Source: JAJUJL01 sp041736465 (GTDB lineage: Bacteria; Chloroflexota; Anaerolineae; Anaerolineales; UBA4823). From it: a DNA stretch of 64,000 bases. The notes under the pieces were generated by a model that saw nothing but the letters and a program-made list of their open reading frames with translations, searched no databases and was not told the origin of the DNA. This document shows, piece after piece, positions 33,150-43,245 of the stretch. A program made the translations under genes and the position numbers. The first letter of the stretch is position 1. Every line of letters starts with the position of its first letter. The stretch is taken from assembly GCA_041736465.1 (NCBI GenBank), contig JBGSTO010000462.1, positions 186,001-250,000 of the forward strand. The letters are read 5' to 3'.

Positions 33150-34434
33150 TCGCTTTCCTCTCGTTATCCGCCCGTTCGCGCATCTGCTGGCGCAGGGTGT
33201 TGATATCATGAGGTACCAACCAGGCAGTGAAAGCCAGGAAAATCGCGCCGATGATCCAGGCGCTGACACAGATGCTAAGGATGGCGGTGTGCAGTGAAGT
33301 CGCCCGGGCGATATATCCAGCCAGCAGCGGAGCGAGAGCCGCGCCCCCATTTTCGATGAAATACTGAACGGCGAGCGCCGTGCTGCGAACCTCAGGCAGG
33401 GTCATGTCGTATACCGTCGAAATGACATTGGCAGAAGCAAAAGGAATAAACAAAGCCGTTGCCATCAGCAGGATGAGAAACTGCGTCTGGTTGGCGATGG
33501 GTACATTCATCGTCAGGGTCAGCATGATTGCGCCCATCAAGACCCCGACCATAGCGACCAACACCCTGCCGCGCGGGGTGCGCTTGAAGAAATAATCGCC
33601 TAAGGCGCCGCCGACGAAATAGCCCGAAGCCAGTACCAGGATCGCCGGCGCCATGGTGCCGAGCACAGCGTCCGATTCGTAATTGCGTTCTGTTTCCAGA
33701 TAGCGGAAAAACCAGTAGGTGATTACATTCCAGGGAAATACGCCCACAAAGCCCTGGATAAACAGCAGGATCAAGCTTTTCTTTTTAAACAAGTCGAGGG
33801 CAATTCTGAAATTGAACTTGTAGATACTAATTTGCTCCAGACCGGCCATTTCGGGTTCGCTGCGACCGCGGGGCGCTTCTTTCACGCCGAAGAAAATTAC
33901 GCCCGCGAGTACGATACCGAGTGTGCCGGTCATATAGAACACACCCCGCCAGCCAACTGCACCGCTCAATACGGTGGCGATGATCAACCCGAGCATATAA
34001 CCGAGCGGCTGGGCAAGCTGGATCAAACCGTAGACCTTACCGCGTACCGCCGGACCGAAGTAGTCCGAAATCAGGCTGTAGATCCCAGGATAGCTGGAGT
34101 CGTCCACGCCGGTGCTGGCACGCGTGGCCCAAAAGGTGGGGAAAGTTGGGGCGATGGCGCTCAGCCAGGTGGTGCAACCCCAGATCAAGGATGCCAGGGC
34201 GAGCAGTTTGGAACGGGCATAGCGGTCGTAAAGATATCCCCAAATGGGGTAGAGAATGGCGCCTACCAATAATGCGCCGGAGAACACAAGACCCATCTGC
34301 ACCTCGTCGATCTGAAAGGTCTCCATGATCTGCGAAGTAAGCGGGCCGATTAACAGCTTGTCGGACTGATGCAGCAGCATAAAGGCGAAAAAGACTGCCA
34401 CAACGAACCAGCGGTAATTCGAGGATTGGCGCAT
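33139..34434 (-). CDS. MFS transporter, 12 helices (431 aa)
   Basis: Single complete MFS protein: first helix 'WFVVAVFFAFMLLHQSDKLL', motif A 'GYLYDRYARSKLLALAS', a repeated N/C half structure, and a cytoplasmic centre loop ('APRGRSEPEMAGLEQ'). The pattern is closest to the anion/sugar-acid and spinster-like groups ('GVDDSSYPGIYSLISDYFG', 'ALAVQYFIENGGAALAPLLA'), not to the drug exporter next door. It may import organic anions, sugar acids or lysophospholipid-like molecules; the position downstream of glycerol-phosphate and PRPP genes does not settle it. The stop overlaps the next gene's TTG region by 11 bases. Confidence 0.8.
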   Translation of the reverse strand: MRQSSNYRWFVVAVFFAFMLLHQSDKLLIGPLTSQIMETFQIDEVQMGLVFSGALLVGAILYPIWGYLYDRYARSKLLALASLIWGCTTWLSAIAPTFPTFWATRASTGVDDSSYPGIYSLISDYFGPAVRGKVYGLIQLAQPLGYMLGLIIATVLSGAVGWRGVFYMTGTLGIVLAGVIFFGVKEAPRGRSEPEMAGLEQISIYKFNFRIALDLFKKKSLILLFIQGFVGVFPWNVITYWFFRYLETERNYESDAVLGTMAPAILVLASGYFVGGALGDYFFKRTPRGRVLVAMVGVLMGAIMLTLTMNVPIANQTQFLILLMATALFIPFASANVISTVYDMTLPEVRSTALAVQYFIENGGAALAPLLAGYIARATSLHTAILSICVSAWIIGAIFLAFTAWLVPHDINTLRQQMRERADNERKAIAA

Positions 34435-34449
34435 GTTATTTTAGCCTTT

Positions 34450-35400
34450 TCAGGAGAGAACTAACTTCGCGGATATGCTGCGCCCCTGGTGAATGTGCTG
34501 GATAATTTCCGCCAGCATGGGCGCTACTGACAAAACCTCGATCTTCGAATGGCGTTTCTCTGGAGGCACCGGAATGGTATTGGTGACCACCAGCTTTTCG
34601 ATGCGTTCATCTTCGTCCAGAATTTTCAGAGCAGTCGGCAGCAAGACCGGGTGTGTAACCGCAAAACAGGCTTTACCCTCGGCGCCGCGCTCGTATAAGG
34701 CGTCAATCTGGCGCAGCACGCTGCCGCCTGCCATCAAATCATCGATGATGATCGGACGGCGCCCATTGATATCACCGACGACATGCGCGGTTTCGGTCGT
34801 GGAGAACCCCGTGCGGCGCTTGTGCATCACCACCAGGGGCAGGTTGGTTAGCTCGGCATACCGCCCGGCTAGACCGGCGCGGCCGACATCCGGGCTGACG
34901 ATAACAGCGTTGGCGTACTCCGGCTTGCGAAAATAAGCCGCCAACAAAGGCATGGCGGAAAGGGGGTCAACGGGGATATTGAAGAAACCCTGGATAGCGC
35001 GATTGTGAATATCAATAAAAATCACACGATTGGCGCCCATGGTTTCCAATAGATTGGCAACCACCCGAGCACTGATCGCTTCACGGCCGCGGGCCATGCG
35101 ATCCTGGCGGGCGTAGGGAAAATAGGGAATAACCACGCTGACCGAGTGCGCACTGGCCCGGCGAAAGGCATCCAGATACAGCAGCAGCTCTACCAGGTTG
35201 TCGTTCACGGGTGCACAGCAGGTCTGTACCAGAAAGATATCCTGATCTCTGACGACCTCGTCGATCATGATGTAGATTTCGCTATCCGGTAAACGCGTGG
35301 CGCTTGACTTGCCTAAGGGGACGCCGAGGTGCTGTGCAACTTCTGCTGCCAGCGCCGGGTGTGCGGTTCCGCTGAATATCCTCAAGGGATGTACCGACAT
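34450..35400 (-). CDS. prs: Ribose-phosphate pyrophosphokinase, PRPP synthetase (316 aa)
   Basis: Start at ATG 35400 after GGAGAGG. Makes PRPP from ribose-5-phosphate and ATP. Family landmarks: 'LPDSEIYIMIDEVVRDQDI' (usually F-x-DGE), 'NDNLVELLLYLDAFRRASA', the flexible-loop motif 'YARQDRMARGREAISARVVA' with catalytic basic residues, and 'IFIDIHNRAIQGFFNIPVDP' for the metal/ATP site. The PRPP-binding loop reads 'IIIDDLMAGGSVL' instead of the common VDDxIDTGGT, keeping the two Asp residues but altering the rest. Length is normal. It may be a housekeeping enzyme or a paralogue with changed regulation. Neighbours are an MFS gene and a lipoprotein gene. Confidence 0.85.
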   Translation of the reverse strand: MSVHPLRIFSGTAHPALAAEVAQHLGVPLGKSSATRLPDSEIYIMIDEVVRDQDIFLVQTCCAPVNDNLVELLLYLDAFRRASAHSVSVVIPYFPYARQDRMARGREAISARVVANLLETMGANRVIFIDIHNRAIQGFFNIPVDPLSAMPLLAAYFRKPEYANAVIVSPDVGRAGLAGRYAELTNLPLVVMHKRRTGFSTTETAHVVGDINGRRPIIIDDLMAGGSVLRQIDALYERGAEGKACFAVTHPVLLPTALKILDEDERIEKLVVTNTIPVPPEKRHSKIEVLSVAPMLAEIIQHIHQGRSISAKLVLS

Positions 35401-35468
35401 TCGCTGACCTCTCCTTGTTCGCACCGTTCAGGTAGTATGAATGTACGAAATTATAAACCCTGGCCGAT

Positions 35469-36641
35469 CTATGGAGTTGTGGGGAATTCTACGAATCCGA
35501 ACAATGTCGCCGGGAATTTATCGGTGGCGATCAGGAAGCCGCGCTGGTCCAACCGCGCCAGGGCCTCCCAGTTGCGGGCTGCCGTATCCAGCTTCAGCAA
35601 GAGATAGCCTTCCGGCGCCAGCACGATGCCGGCTTCGGTGAACTGCATCTCGAGGAGGCGCTCTACGCCGATACCCTGCTGGTGTGTTTCTCCCACCCCA
35701 TATTCTTCGGCGAGCGGATCATCTGCATACAGAGCCAGATCGCCCGGGAAGAAATAGTTAATTATCCAGAACCGTCCATTGTCATCCACTTCGCTGGCGT
35801 CTGTCACCCGGTATTCGATGTTCGGAAAAGCCAGGCTGTCGATGGCGCTCAAGTCGACGCCGTAGATGGGTGCAGAAGGTGCGGGATTTAATTTCGCACC
35901 ATTGATCTCGTGCAAGGCAACCAGCCTCCGTCCAAAGACCAGCAGCGACTCATAGCTGTGGTTAGGGCTGCTCAACTGGGAGGGTATTTCCAGGATGGCT
36001 GTACTGTTTACGACAACGGCTTGCAGACCGGCGAGGATGTTTGCTGTGACAAGGTAGCCTTGTGTGCCGGGCAGACCGGTCTCGATCGTAAGATAAGCCT
36101 GGTCGCCAGAAACAGCGATGCTCTCGAAGCCTTCGTAATTTCTTAAGCCGGCGCCAACCTCGTTGGATATGAACGGGATGGGTTGGGGTGTGATGGGGCT
36201 TGTGTTTTTTCCATCCAGGTAATCCAGGAGGGCAGCCTTCGGGATAGCGAACAGGTAGCCCTCGGCAGCCTGATCGCCAAATCTTTCAGGGTACTGCGGC
36301 AGAAGCAGCAAAGTATCCTGGTACCAGGTCATTCCGGAGATCTCGGCATCCGGAGATTGAATTGGCCCGGCAAGCTCGATGAGACGGACTTCGTGTTCAG
36401 TGATGGCAGGCCTGGGTGTCGAGGATGCTGCCGGCGTGGCGGGTAGCTGGCTCGCCGCGCCCGTCGCGGCGGAGGCTGGAGCTTCAGCGGATGCCAGGGT
36501 AGTTTGGGCAGATTGGCCTGGGGTCAGGCTGGTTGGCGCATCGGGGCTGCCTGCAGGGATGCTGGCAGCCCTGACACAGGCAGTAAGCAGCGTCAAGGCA
36601 CCGATCAAGAACAGATAGATCCACCGCCGGCTGTCCATCAA
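35469..36641 (-). CDS. Lipoprotein, phytase-esterase-like propeller (390 aa)
   Basis: Lipobox 'LLTACVRA' (Cys22) follows a short signal, then a Pro/Ala/Ser/Thr-rich linker to about residue 85. The remainder resembles the 'esterase-like activity of phytase' beta-propeller family: 'EISGMTWYQDTLLLLPQYPE', 'YEGFESIAVSGDQAYLTIET', 'SYESLLVFGRRLVALHEING', and 'LAFPNIEYRVTDASEVDDNG'. It is extracellular, anchored to the membrane. It could hydrolyse phosphate esters or simply bind a ligand; catalysis is not shown by motif. The ATG overlaps the glpC stop by four bases (ATGA), so it is translated with the glycerol genes, which hints at release of glycerol-phosphate outside the cell. Confidence 0.7.
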   Translation of the reverse strand: MMDSRRWIYLFLIGALTLLTACVRAASIPAGSPDAPTSLTPGQSAQTTLASAEAPASAATGAASQLPATPAASSTPRPAITEHEVRLIELAGPIQSPDAEISGMTWYQDTLLLLPQYPERFGDQAAEGYLFAIPKAALLDYLDGKNTSPITPQPIPFISNEVGAGLRNYEGFESIAVSGDQAYLTIETGLPGTQGYLVTANILAGLQAVVVNSTAILEIPSQLSSPNHSYESLLVFGRRLVALHEINGAKLNPAPSAPIYGVDLSAIDSLAFPNIEYRVTDASEVDDNGRFWIINYFFPGDLALYADDPLAEEYGVGETHQQGIGVERLLEMQFTEAGIVLAPEGYLLLKLDTAARNWEALARLDQRGFLIATDKFPATLFGFVEFPTTP

Positions 36642-37912
36642 GATAGAGTCTGCGCTCTCAGGATTCCTTCCAGGGGCTCATCGATCTCTAAACCCATGCT
36701 TGCCGCCAGCAGCTCAACCGGATGGATGGCTGGTTTGTGCGTGGCGTGTGTGATTTGCCAACGACAGGTTTCACTGTCGCATACTACCACAGGAGGGTCG
36801 GATTCTCGAATCAAATCGAACAATCCTTCACCCACCTGCATGGCGATGGCATACTTCTCTTGCTTATATCCGTAGGTGCCTGCAATGCCGCAGCAGGCTG
36901 CCTGGCTGTCGATCAGGTTCAAATCAGGGATCAGGGAGAGCAGCTCCAGCCCGGGCTTACCAATGCGGTGGGCGCGGTATTGGCAGGGAATATGGTAGAC
37001 AAGAGTCAAGGGTATGGGCTTAAGCTCGAGCGACAGAGTACCCTGATCGTAAAGGTTGATCAAGAATTCGTTGAAATCAAATGTGCTCTCGGCGACCAGG
37101 CGCGTATCCTCATCATACATGTCCAAAAGTTCGGGCGCTTCTTCTTTGAGCGTCAAAGTACAACTGGTAGAGGTGCCCACGATGGGAATCCCCTGGCGAG
37201 CATAGCCAACCAGGCTGTTGACGTTAGACCGGTGGTAGCGGCGGGCAGCCGCAAATTCGCCATTGGAAAGCAGCGGCAGTCCACAACAGTTCTGCGGGGG
37301 CACAATCACTTGATAGCCAAGCGCGTGCAAGACGCGCACAGCGGCACGACCCACGCGCGGTTCGTAATACTGCGAGGAACAGCCGTGAAAGTAAACTACT
37401 TTTTTATCCCTCTCCGGCTGGTCGAATTTGCGAAACCAGGGTGTAAAGCGCTGGGAAGAAAACGCAGGCAGCGGCGCATCGCGATGAATGCTTAAGGCGG
37501 CCTCCATCGCCATGCGCGCCACTTTAATTTTCAAGACGGCATTTGCCAGAGGGGCAATCGGGGAGGCAAATTTTCCAACCAGCTCTGCGCGGGCGATCAG
37601 GTTATTGCGCAGCCTTAAGCGCAGCCCGACCTTACCCTGCGCGACCATTGATGCCCGGGCGCGGGCATTCATCTCTGCGATTTTTACCCCGGTTGGGCAC
37701 ACCATATTGCACACCCGGCAGCCGCTGCAGTAATCGACAGAATGATCTGGTGTGGGCTGATTGGCATGGCGGAATCTGCCTGCCTGGGGAGCTTCGTACT
37801 TGGGGCCGGGAAATAAATCGGTGACCGCAGAGACGGGGCAGGCTGTCGTGCAGATATTGCACTTGATGCACTGGTCGAGGGACATTTCGGCGGGCTTGTT
37901 GTGCGATTCCAT
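36638..37912 (-). CDS. glpC: Anaerobic glycerol-3-phosphate dehydrogenase subunit C (424 aa)
   Basis: Fe-S subunit that links GlpAB to the quinone pool. Two N-terminal 4Fe-4S sets: 'CIKCNICTTACP' and 'CSGCRVCNMVCPTGVKI'. Two CCG domains follow, with 'NCCGLPLLS' and 'ACCGIAGTYG', and their paired 'YFHGCSSQYYEP' and 'HIPCQYRAHRIG' regions. The C-terminus is complete. The start is three bases after the GlpAB fusion stop and the end overlaps a lipoprotein gene, so the genes are co-translated. It acts at the cytoplasmic membrane and suggests anaerobic respiration or menaquinone-linked oxidation of glycerol-3-phosphate. Confidence 0.93.
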   Translation of the reverse strand: MESHNKPAEMSLDQCIKCNICTTACPVSAVTDLFPGPKYEAPQAGRFRHANQPTPDHSVDYCSGCRVCNMVCPTGVKIAEMNARARASMVAQGKVGLRLRLRNNLIARAELVGKFASPIAPLANAVLKIKVARMAMEAALSIHRDAPLPAFSSQRFTPWFRKFDQPERDKKVVYFHGCSSQYYEPRVGRAAVRVLHALGYQVIVPPQNCCGLPLLSNGEFAAARRYHRSNVNSLVGYARQGIPIVGTSTSCTLTLKEEAPELLDMYDEDTRLVAESTFDFNEFLINLYDQGTLSLELKPIPLTLVYHIPCQYRAHRIGKPGLELLSLIPDLNLIDSQAACCGIAGTYGYKQEKYAIAMQVGEGLFDLIRESDPPVVVCDSETCRWQITHATHKPAIHPVELLAASMGLEIDEPLEGILRAQTLS

Positions 37913-37915
37913 GGT

Positions 37916-40891
37916 TCAGGCCTCAACGAGTGCCGGGATGGTGGCGCCAGCGAAAACACCGTTGGCTAAAGCGATGCCCTCCAGCGAGCGCTCACGCAGC
38001 GGGTCTGCGCCGTGCAGCAGTGATCCGGCGGCAAGCAGATTCGAGTACAGGAGGTTCCCTTGAGCATCCACGGGCTGCAGTCGCGAATTGACTTTCACAC
38101 CTGCCTGGTAAACCGGATGTCCTGCAGGCGAGAAAAAGTCTTCCTGCAGCCAATCCTTCCTGTCAGGGGGAAGGTCGACCGGCAGATCAAAGACGATTTC
38201 TACGGCAGATGCCGGGTATGTTGTATAGATGCCGCCTCCTAAGATGCCTCCGGTTGCCAGGATAAATGAGGCTGCATGTTGGGCTTTCTGGCGGGCAGCG
38301 GCTTCCGTCAGCACGCTGTGGATGTGCTGCCGGGCGTGCTCGAAACCCAGGGCCTGAATCCCTTCATACACTGCCCCGCCCAGGCGGCGAATTTCGTTCA
38401 AGAGCACCTGGTGCAGACGTATACCCGGGATCGAGGCGGGCAAGGTGGGGATTTCGAAAACTCGGGTTTGCAGGGCTTCCTCCAACTCCTGGTGAATTCT
38501 AGCAGCCTGCTCATACCCCAATACGGCCGGCAGCCCGATACGCGGTGCGCTTTTCAGATGAGGGCGCAATAAATTGGCAAATGCTTCGATGAAGCCAGGC
38601 GTTTGGAAATGAGCGGCTAACAATCGAGTGGTCAGCATCTGGCGTGGGTAGATGCTCTTCAAATCCAGGGTCACGGCTTGCGCGGGCTGTGCCTGCAAAC
38701 GCAGGTTCTCTGCGATCAAGTCTGGGAAGAAATCGTAGTACCCCCGGAATCCGACGATGAGCATCTCGTCATCTTTGGACAGGTCGCCTGCGATCATCGT
38801 TTGGGGCGCCAGGCAGGTGGGTCTGGCAGCACCCAGGCTGGATGGCAGCAGCCAGTTTCTGTCGAGAGTGCCGTGCATCGGGTAGCCAGATTTCTGGCAC
38901 AAAGCCTGGAACGCGTAGAGCGCCTTTTCCAGCGGTTTTAGACCTGCCCTGGCATAGGGGTGATCGGGCTGGCGGCGGATTAACTCCTCGATGGCTGCAT
39001 TTGGCGCCGTCACAGCGCGCGGTTCCTCGCCGGGAAGATAGCCCAGCACGTCGATAGATCCCGTTTGCCAGTGGGTGCTGCCCCAGCCTTTGGTAATGAC
39101 CTTTACTTTCATGCCGTTCTGCAATGCCTGCCATGCAGCTGCCAGCCCACTCAGACCTGCACCGATGACGAGCACATCAAAACGGGGTTTCACCGCAGAA
39201 GTGGTCTCCCGGCGGTGAACGGTGCGGGAGCGAGCAGTCAGGTCTGCAGGGGCGTGGGCTGCCGGCGGCTGGTAAGGTGTTGGCGCCAGCGGGCTGTGCG
39301 GCGGACCGGGCAGATGGTCGCAGTTCAACACACTCAGCCAGATCAATTCATCCAGACGTTCCTGGCGCAGCTGCTGCCCCCACAGGATGGGGAGCAGCCC
39401 TTTCCAGCGTTCGGCGACGAAATCACGCAGGGCGGCATTTGCCGCGGGTGCGTTCATGCGCCCGTTGCTGTGCAGCATACCGGCGGCGCGCAGAGTGCAG
39501 AAGCCCCCCTGGCAAGGTCCCATCCCCAGGCGAACATCACGGCGAATGTCGTCGATCGTTTTCGCTTTTCCGTCTGTAATGGCGGCTTCAACACCTGACC
39601 TGGATGCCAGCTCGCATTCGCAGATCAGCTCGTTAAACAATCCTTCATCTTCAACAGCGCTCAATCTTGAGCCCAGGGTATGAAAGCCAGTGTGGATGTG
39701 CTGTTTAGCCGCTGCGGGCGCTGGTAATGCCTCGCTGTCCGTACGGCACGGGCGCGATACGCCCAGCTTGCGGCAGGCAAGATCAACCGTCTCTTGTGCC
39801 ATCTTGCGGTAAGTGGTCCATTTGCCGCTGGTGATGGTGATCAGGCCATCCACGCCGTCGCGCTGGCTGTGATCCAGAAGCACGAAAGCCCGGGTTACGT
39901 CGCGTGTGTCCTCGACTGCGCTCTCCTGATACAAGGGACGCACGCCTGCCCAGGCGCGCAGCACCCGAAGCTGTGCGAACCCCGGGACGATCTTTTCGCC
40001 TTCTTCCAGGCAGAGCTGAACTTCCCACGGTTCGATGGCGAAATGATCGGGATCTTCCACTTTGACATCGGTGGTGCCGATCACGGCGACGGTGTGGGCA
40101 GGCACCAGGATGTCGCCGTCCGAGGGCATCTTGCAGCGGTTGATGACGGTATTGACAATGCGGTGGTTGACCGCCAGCATGGTTCCCTTGCCAGGGACGA
40201 TGTGAACTTTGACGCCGATCGTGCCGGCGATCACACCAGCCCAGGCGCCGGAGGCATTGATCACCAGATCGGCGTAGATGTCAATTTCTTCATTCTTTTC
40301 TAAATCTCTGACGCGTGCGCCGGTCACGCGTTTCACTGCACCAGAAGTTGATGAGCCGGAATCGGTGAGAAGCTGGAGAACCCTGTGGTAAGTGAGCGCC
40401 TGCGCGTTGTACTGCCGGGCAGAAACGATATTCAGCTCGGATGCCAGGAAAGAGTCCGCCGACCCATCCGGCACCCAAAAGCAGCGCGAAATTGCCGGGT
40501 TCAGGTTTGGTTCCCGGCGCAGCATGGCAGCAATCTCGATTTCCTCGACTGGAATCCCCGCCTGGCGGCAGCCTTCGAGAAAGCGCGGTGCATAAGCAGG
40601 CTCATCCCAGGGGGTGAGTACGAAATACCCGCCGGTTTCTTCGATGCACTGCGGCATGATTTTGCGCAGTATGCGATTTTCTTCGATGCACTCGCGTGCT
40701 GCCTGCGGGTCTTTCACAACGTAGCGCCCGCCGGAATGCAGCAGCCCGTGGTAGCGCCCGGTAGTGCCGTGGGAGAAATCGCCTTTCTCTACCAGCACAG
40801 ACCGGAAGCCGCGCATCGCCAGGTCACGCAGCACGCCTGCGCCGGTTGCCCCGCCGCCAATCACCAGAACTTCGGTTTGAATTTTTTGCAT
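37916..40891 (-). CDS. glpAB: Fused GlpA-GlpB anaerobic glycerol-3-phosphate dehydrogenase (991 aa)
   Basis: One continuous frame encodes both flavoprotein subunits. Residues 1-525 are GlpA: FAD loop 'EVLVIGGGATGAGVLRDLA', 'FSHGTTGRYHGLLHSGGRYV', and a BFD-type [2Fe-2S] domain with Cys424, Cys426, Cys460 and Cys465. Residues about 527-565 are a Pro/Ala-rich linker. From 571 a second Rossmann domain starts ('FDVLVIGAGLSGLAAAWQAL') and continues as GlpB to the end ('LAAGSLLHGADPLRERSLEG'). In E. coli glpA, glpB and glpC are separate genes. Here GlpC remains separate, three bases downstream. AAGGA precedes the ATG. The enzyme oxidises glycerol-3-phosphate to DHAP and delivers electrons through GlpC to menaquinone. 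Confidence 0.93.
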   Translation of the reverse strand: MQKIQTEVLVIGGGATGAGVLRDLAMRGFRSVLVEKGDFSHGTTGRYHGLLHSGGRYVVKDPQAARECIEENRILRKIMPQCIEETGGYFVLTPWDEPAYAPRFLEGCRQAGIPVEEIEIAAMLRREPNLNPAISRCFWVPDGSADSFLASELNIVSARQYNAQALTYHRVLQLLTDSGSSTSGAVKRVTGARVRDLEKNEEIDIYADLVINASGAWAGVIAGTIGVKVHIVPGKGTMLAVNHRIVNTVINRCKMPSDGDILVPAHTVAVIGTTDVKVEDPDHFAIEPWEVQLCLEEGEKIVPGFAQLRVLRAWAGVRPLYQESAVEDTRDVTRAFVLLDHSQRDGVDGLITITSGKWTTYRKMAQETVDLACRKLGVSRPCRTDSEALPAPAAAKQHIHTGFHTLGSRLSAVEDEGLFNELICECELASRSGVEAAITDGKAKTIDDIRRDVRLGMGPCQGGFCTLRAAGMLHSNGRMNAPAANAALRDFVAERWKGLLPILWGQQLRQERLDELIWLSVLNCDHLPGPPHSPLAPTPYQPPAAHAPADLTARSRTVHRRETTSAVKPRFDVLVIGAGLSGLAAAWQALQNGMKVKVITKGWGSTHWQTGSIDVLGYLPGEEPRAVTAPNAAIEELIRRQPDHPYARAGLKPLEKALYAFQALCQKSGYPMHGTLDRNWLLPSSLGAARPTCLAPQTMIAGDLSKDDEMLIVGFRGYYDFFPDLIAENLRLQAQPAQAVTLDLKSIYPRQMLTTRLLAAHFQTPGFIEAFANLLRPHLKSAPRIGLPAVLGYEQAARIHQELEEALQTRVFEIPTLPASIPGIRLHQVLLNEIRRLGGAVYEGIQALGFEHARQHIHSVLTEAAARQKAQHAASFILATGGILGGGIYTTYPASAVEIVFDLPVDLPPDRKDWLQEDFFSPAGHPVYQAGVKVNSRLQPVDAQGNLLYSNLLAAGSLLHGADPLRERSLEGIALANGVFAGATIPALVEA

Positions 40892-40929
40892 CCTGTCCTT
40901 CAGCAGATCAGGTAGAAATTCGGGGGAGT

Positions 40930-42444
<1,515 letters not shown>

Positions 42445-42471
42445 ATTTTCCTCCTGACAATGATGACTTAA

Positions 42472-43245
42472 TTATACAGTCTCCAGAAATTTGAGTGTTA
42501 GTGTGGCAACCTGGTCCAGCTCCTGCTCCAGGATGACGACATGCCCTGACGACTCCATCCAGTGGCTTTGTTTCACGCTCGAAGGGATATTCTCCATGAT
42601 GATACCGGGCACCGCCGGGTGAACGGTGGCATCTTTACGCCCCTGGATCACCAATACGGGTTGGTGGATATTCACCAGGGCTTTGCGAACCTGGTGCTGC
42701 AGCCTCAACAGCTGCAGCACCCCTTTCAGCGGATTAACCATGTAGCCCTGCCAGGGGGTTTCTGAATTCAAGTTAGCTTTGGGCGTATGTGGTACGAACA
42801 GCGAAAGCAGCCGCAGGCGCATCTCGCCGGTGAATGACATCTGCAGCTTCAAGGCGGGTGCGTAAGCCAGCACGGCCGCGATTTCGGGATGTTCGCTTGC
42901 CAGCAGCAGCGCCAAAAGCGCGCCGGTAGATTCGCCGCCGACGATCACCCGTTCGCAGCGAGAGGCCAGATGGTTGTAATCCTCCGATACGCAGGCATAC
43001 CAATCCTGCCAGGTCACCCGGTTCAAGTCTTCCGGACGGGTGTAGTGACCGGGAAGCAGCGGAGCAGAGATGGTGTACCCGTGTTTGTGCAGGATCTCAG
43101 CCAGCAGCCGCACCTCTGCGGTGGTGGCTGTCAAGCCGTGACACAATTGGATACCGACTGGTCCGGCTTGCCAGAAAAAAGTACCACCTTCCAGGTGGGA
43201 ATTCCAAATCATCTGGCGGGTTGACAATTTCCTGCTCCTAATCAT
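42472..43245 (-). CDS. Alpha/beta hydrolase, monoacylglycerol lipase/carboxylesterase-like (257 aa)
   Basis: Serine hydrolase of the Est30/monoglyceride lipase type: oxyanion region 'LCHGLTATTAEVRLLAEILH', nucleophile 'VGGESTGALLALLLAS', acid in 'VIQGRKDATVHP', base in 'MESSGHVVILEQE'. No signal peptide, so cytoplasmic. It would release fatty acids from mono-acyl glycerols or similar esters. Position before glpK fits breakdown of acylglycerols to glycerol. The ATG at 43245 overlaps the previous stop (ATGA), but an AGGAG inside the first codons would favour a TTG start six codons later at 43227; the start is therefore uncertain. Confidence 0.85.
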   Translation of the reverse strand: MIRSRKLSTRQMIWNSHLEGGTFFWQAGPVGIQLCHGLTATTAEVRLLAEILHKHGYTISAPLLPGHYTRPEDLNRVTWQDWYACVSEDYNHLASRCERVIVGGESTGALLALLLASEHPEIAAVLAYAPALKLQMSFTGEMRLRLLSLFVPHTPKANLNSETPWQGYMVNPLKGVLQLLRLQHQVRKALVNIHQPVLVIQGRKDATVHPAVPGIIMENIPSSVKQSHWMESSGHVVILEQELDQVATLTLKFLETV

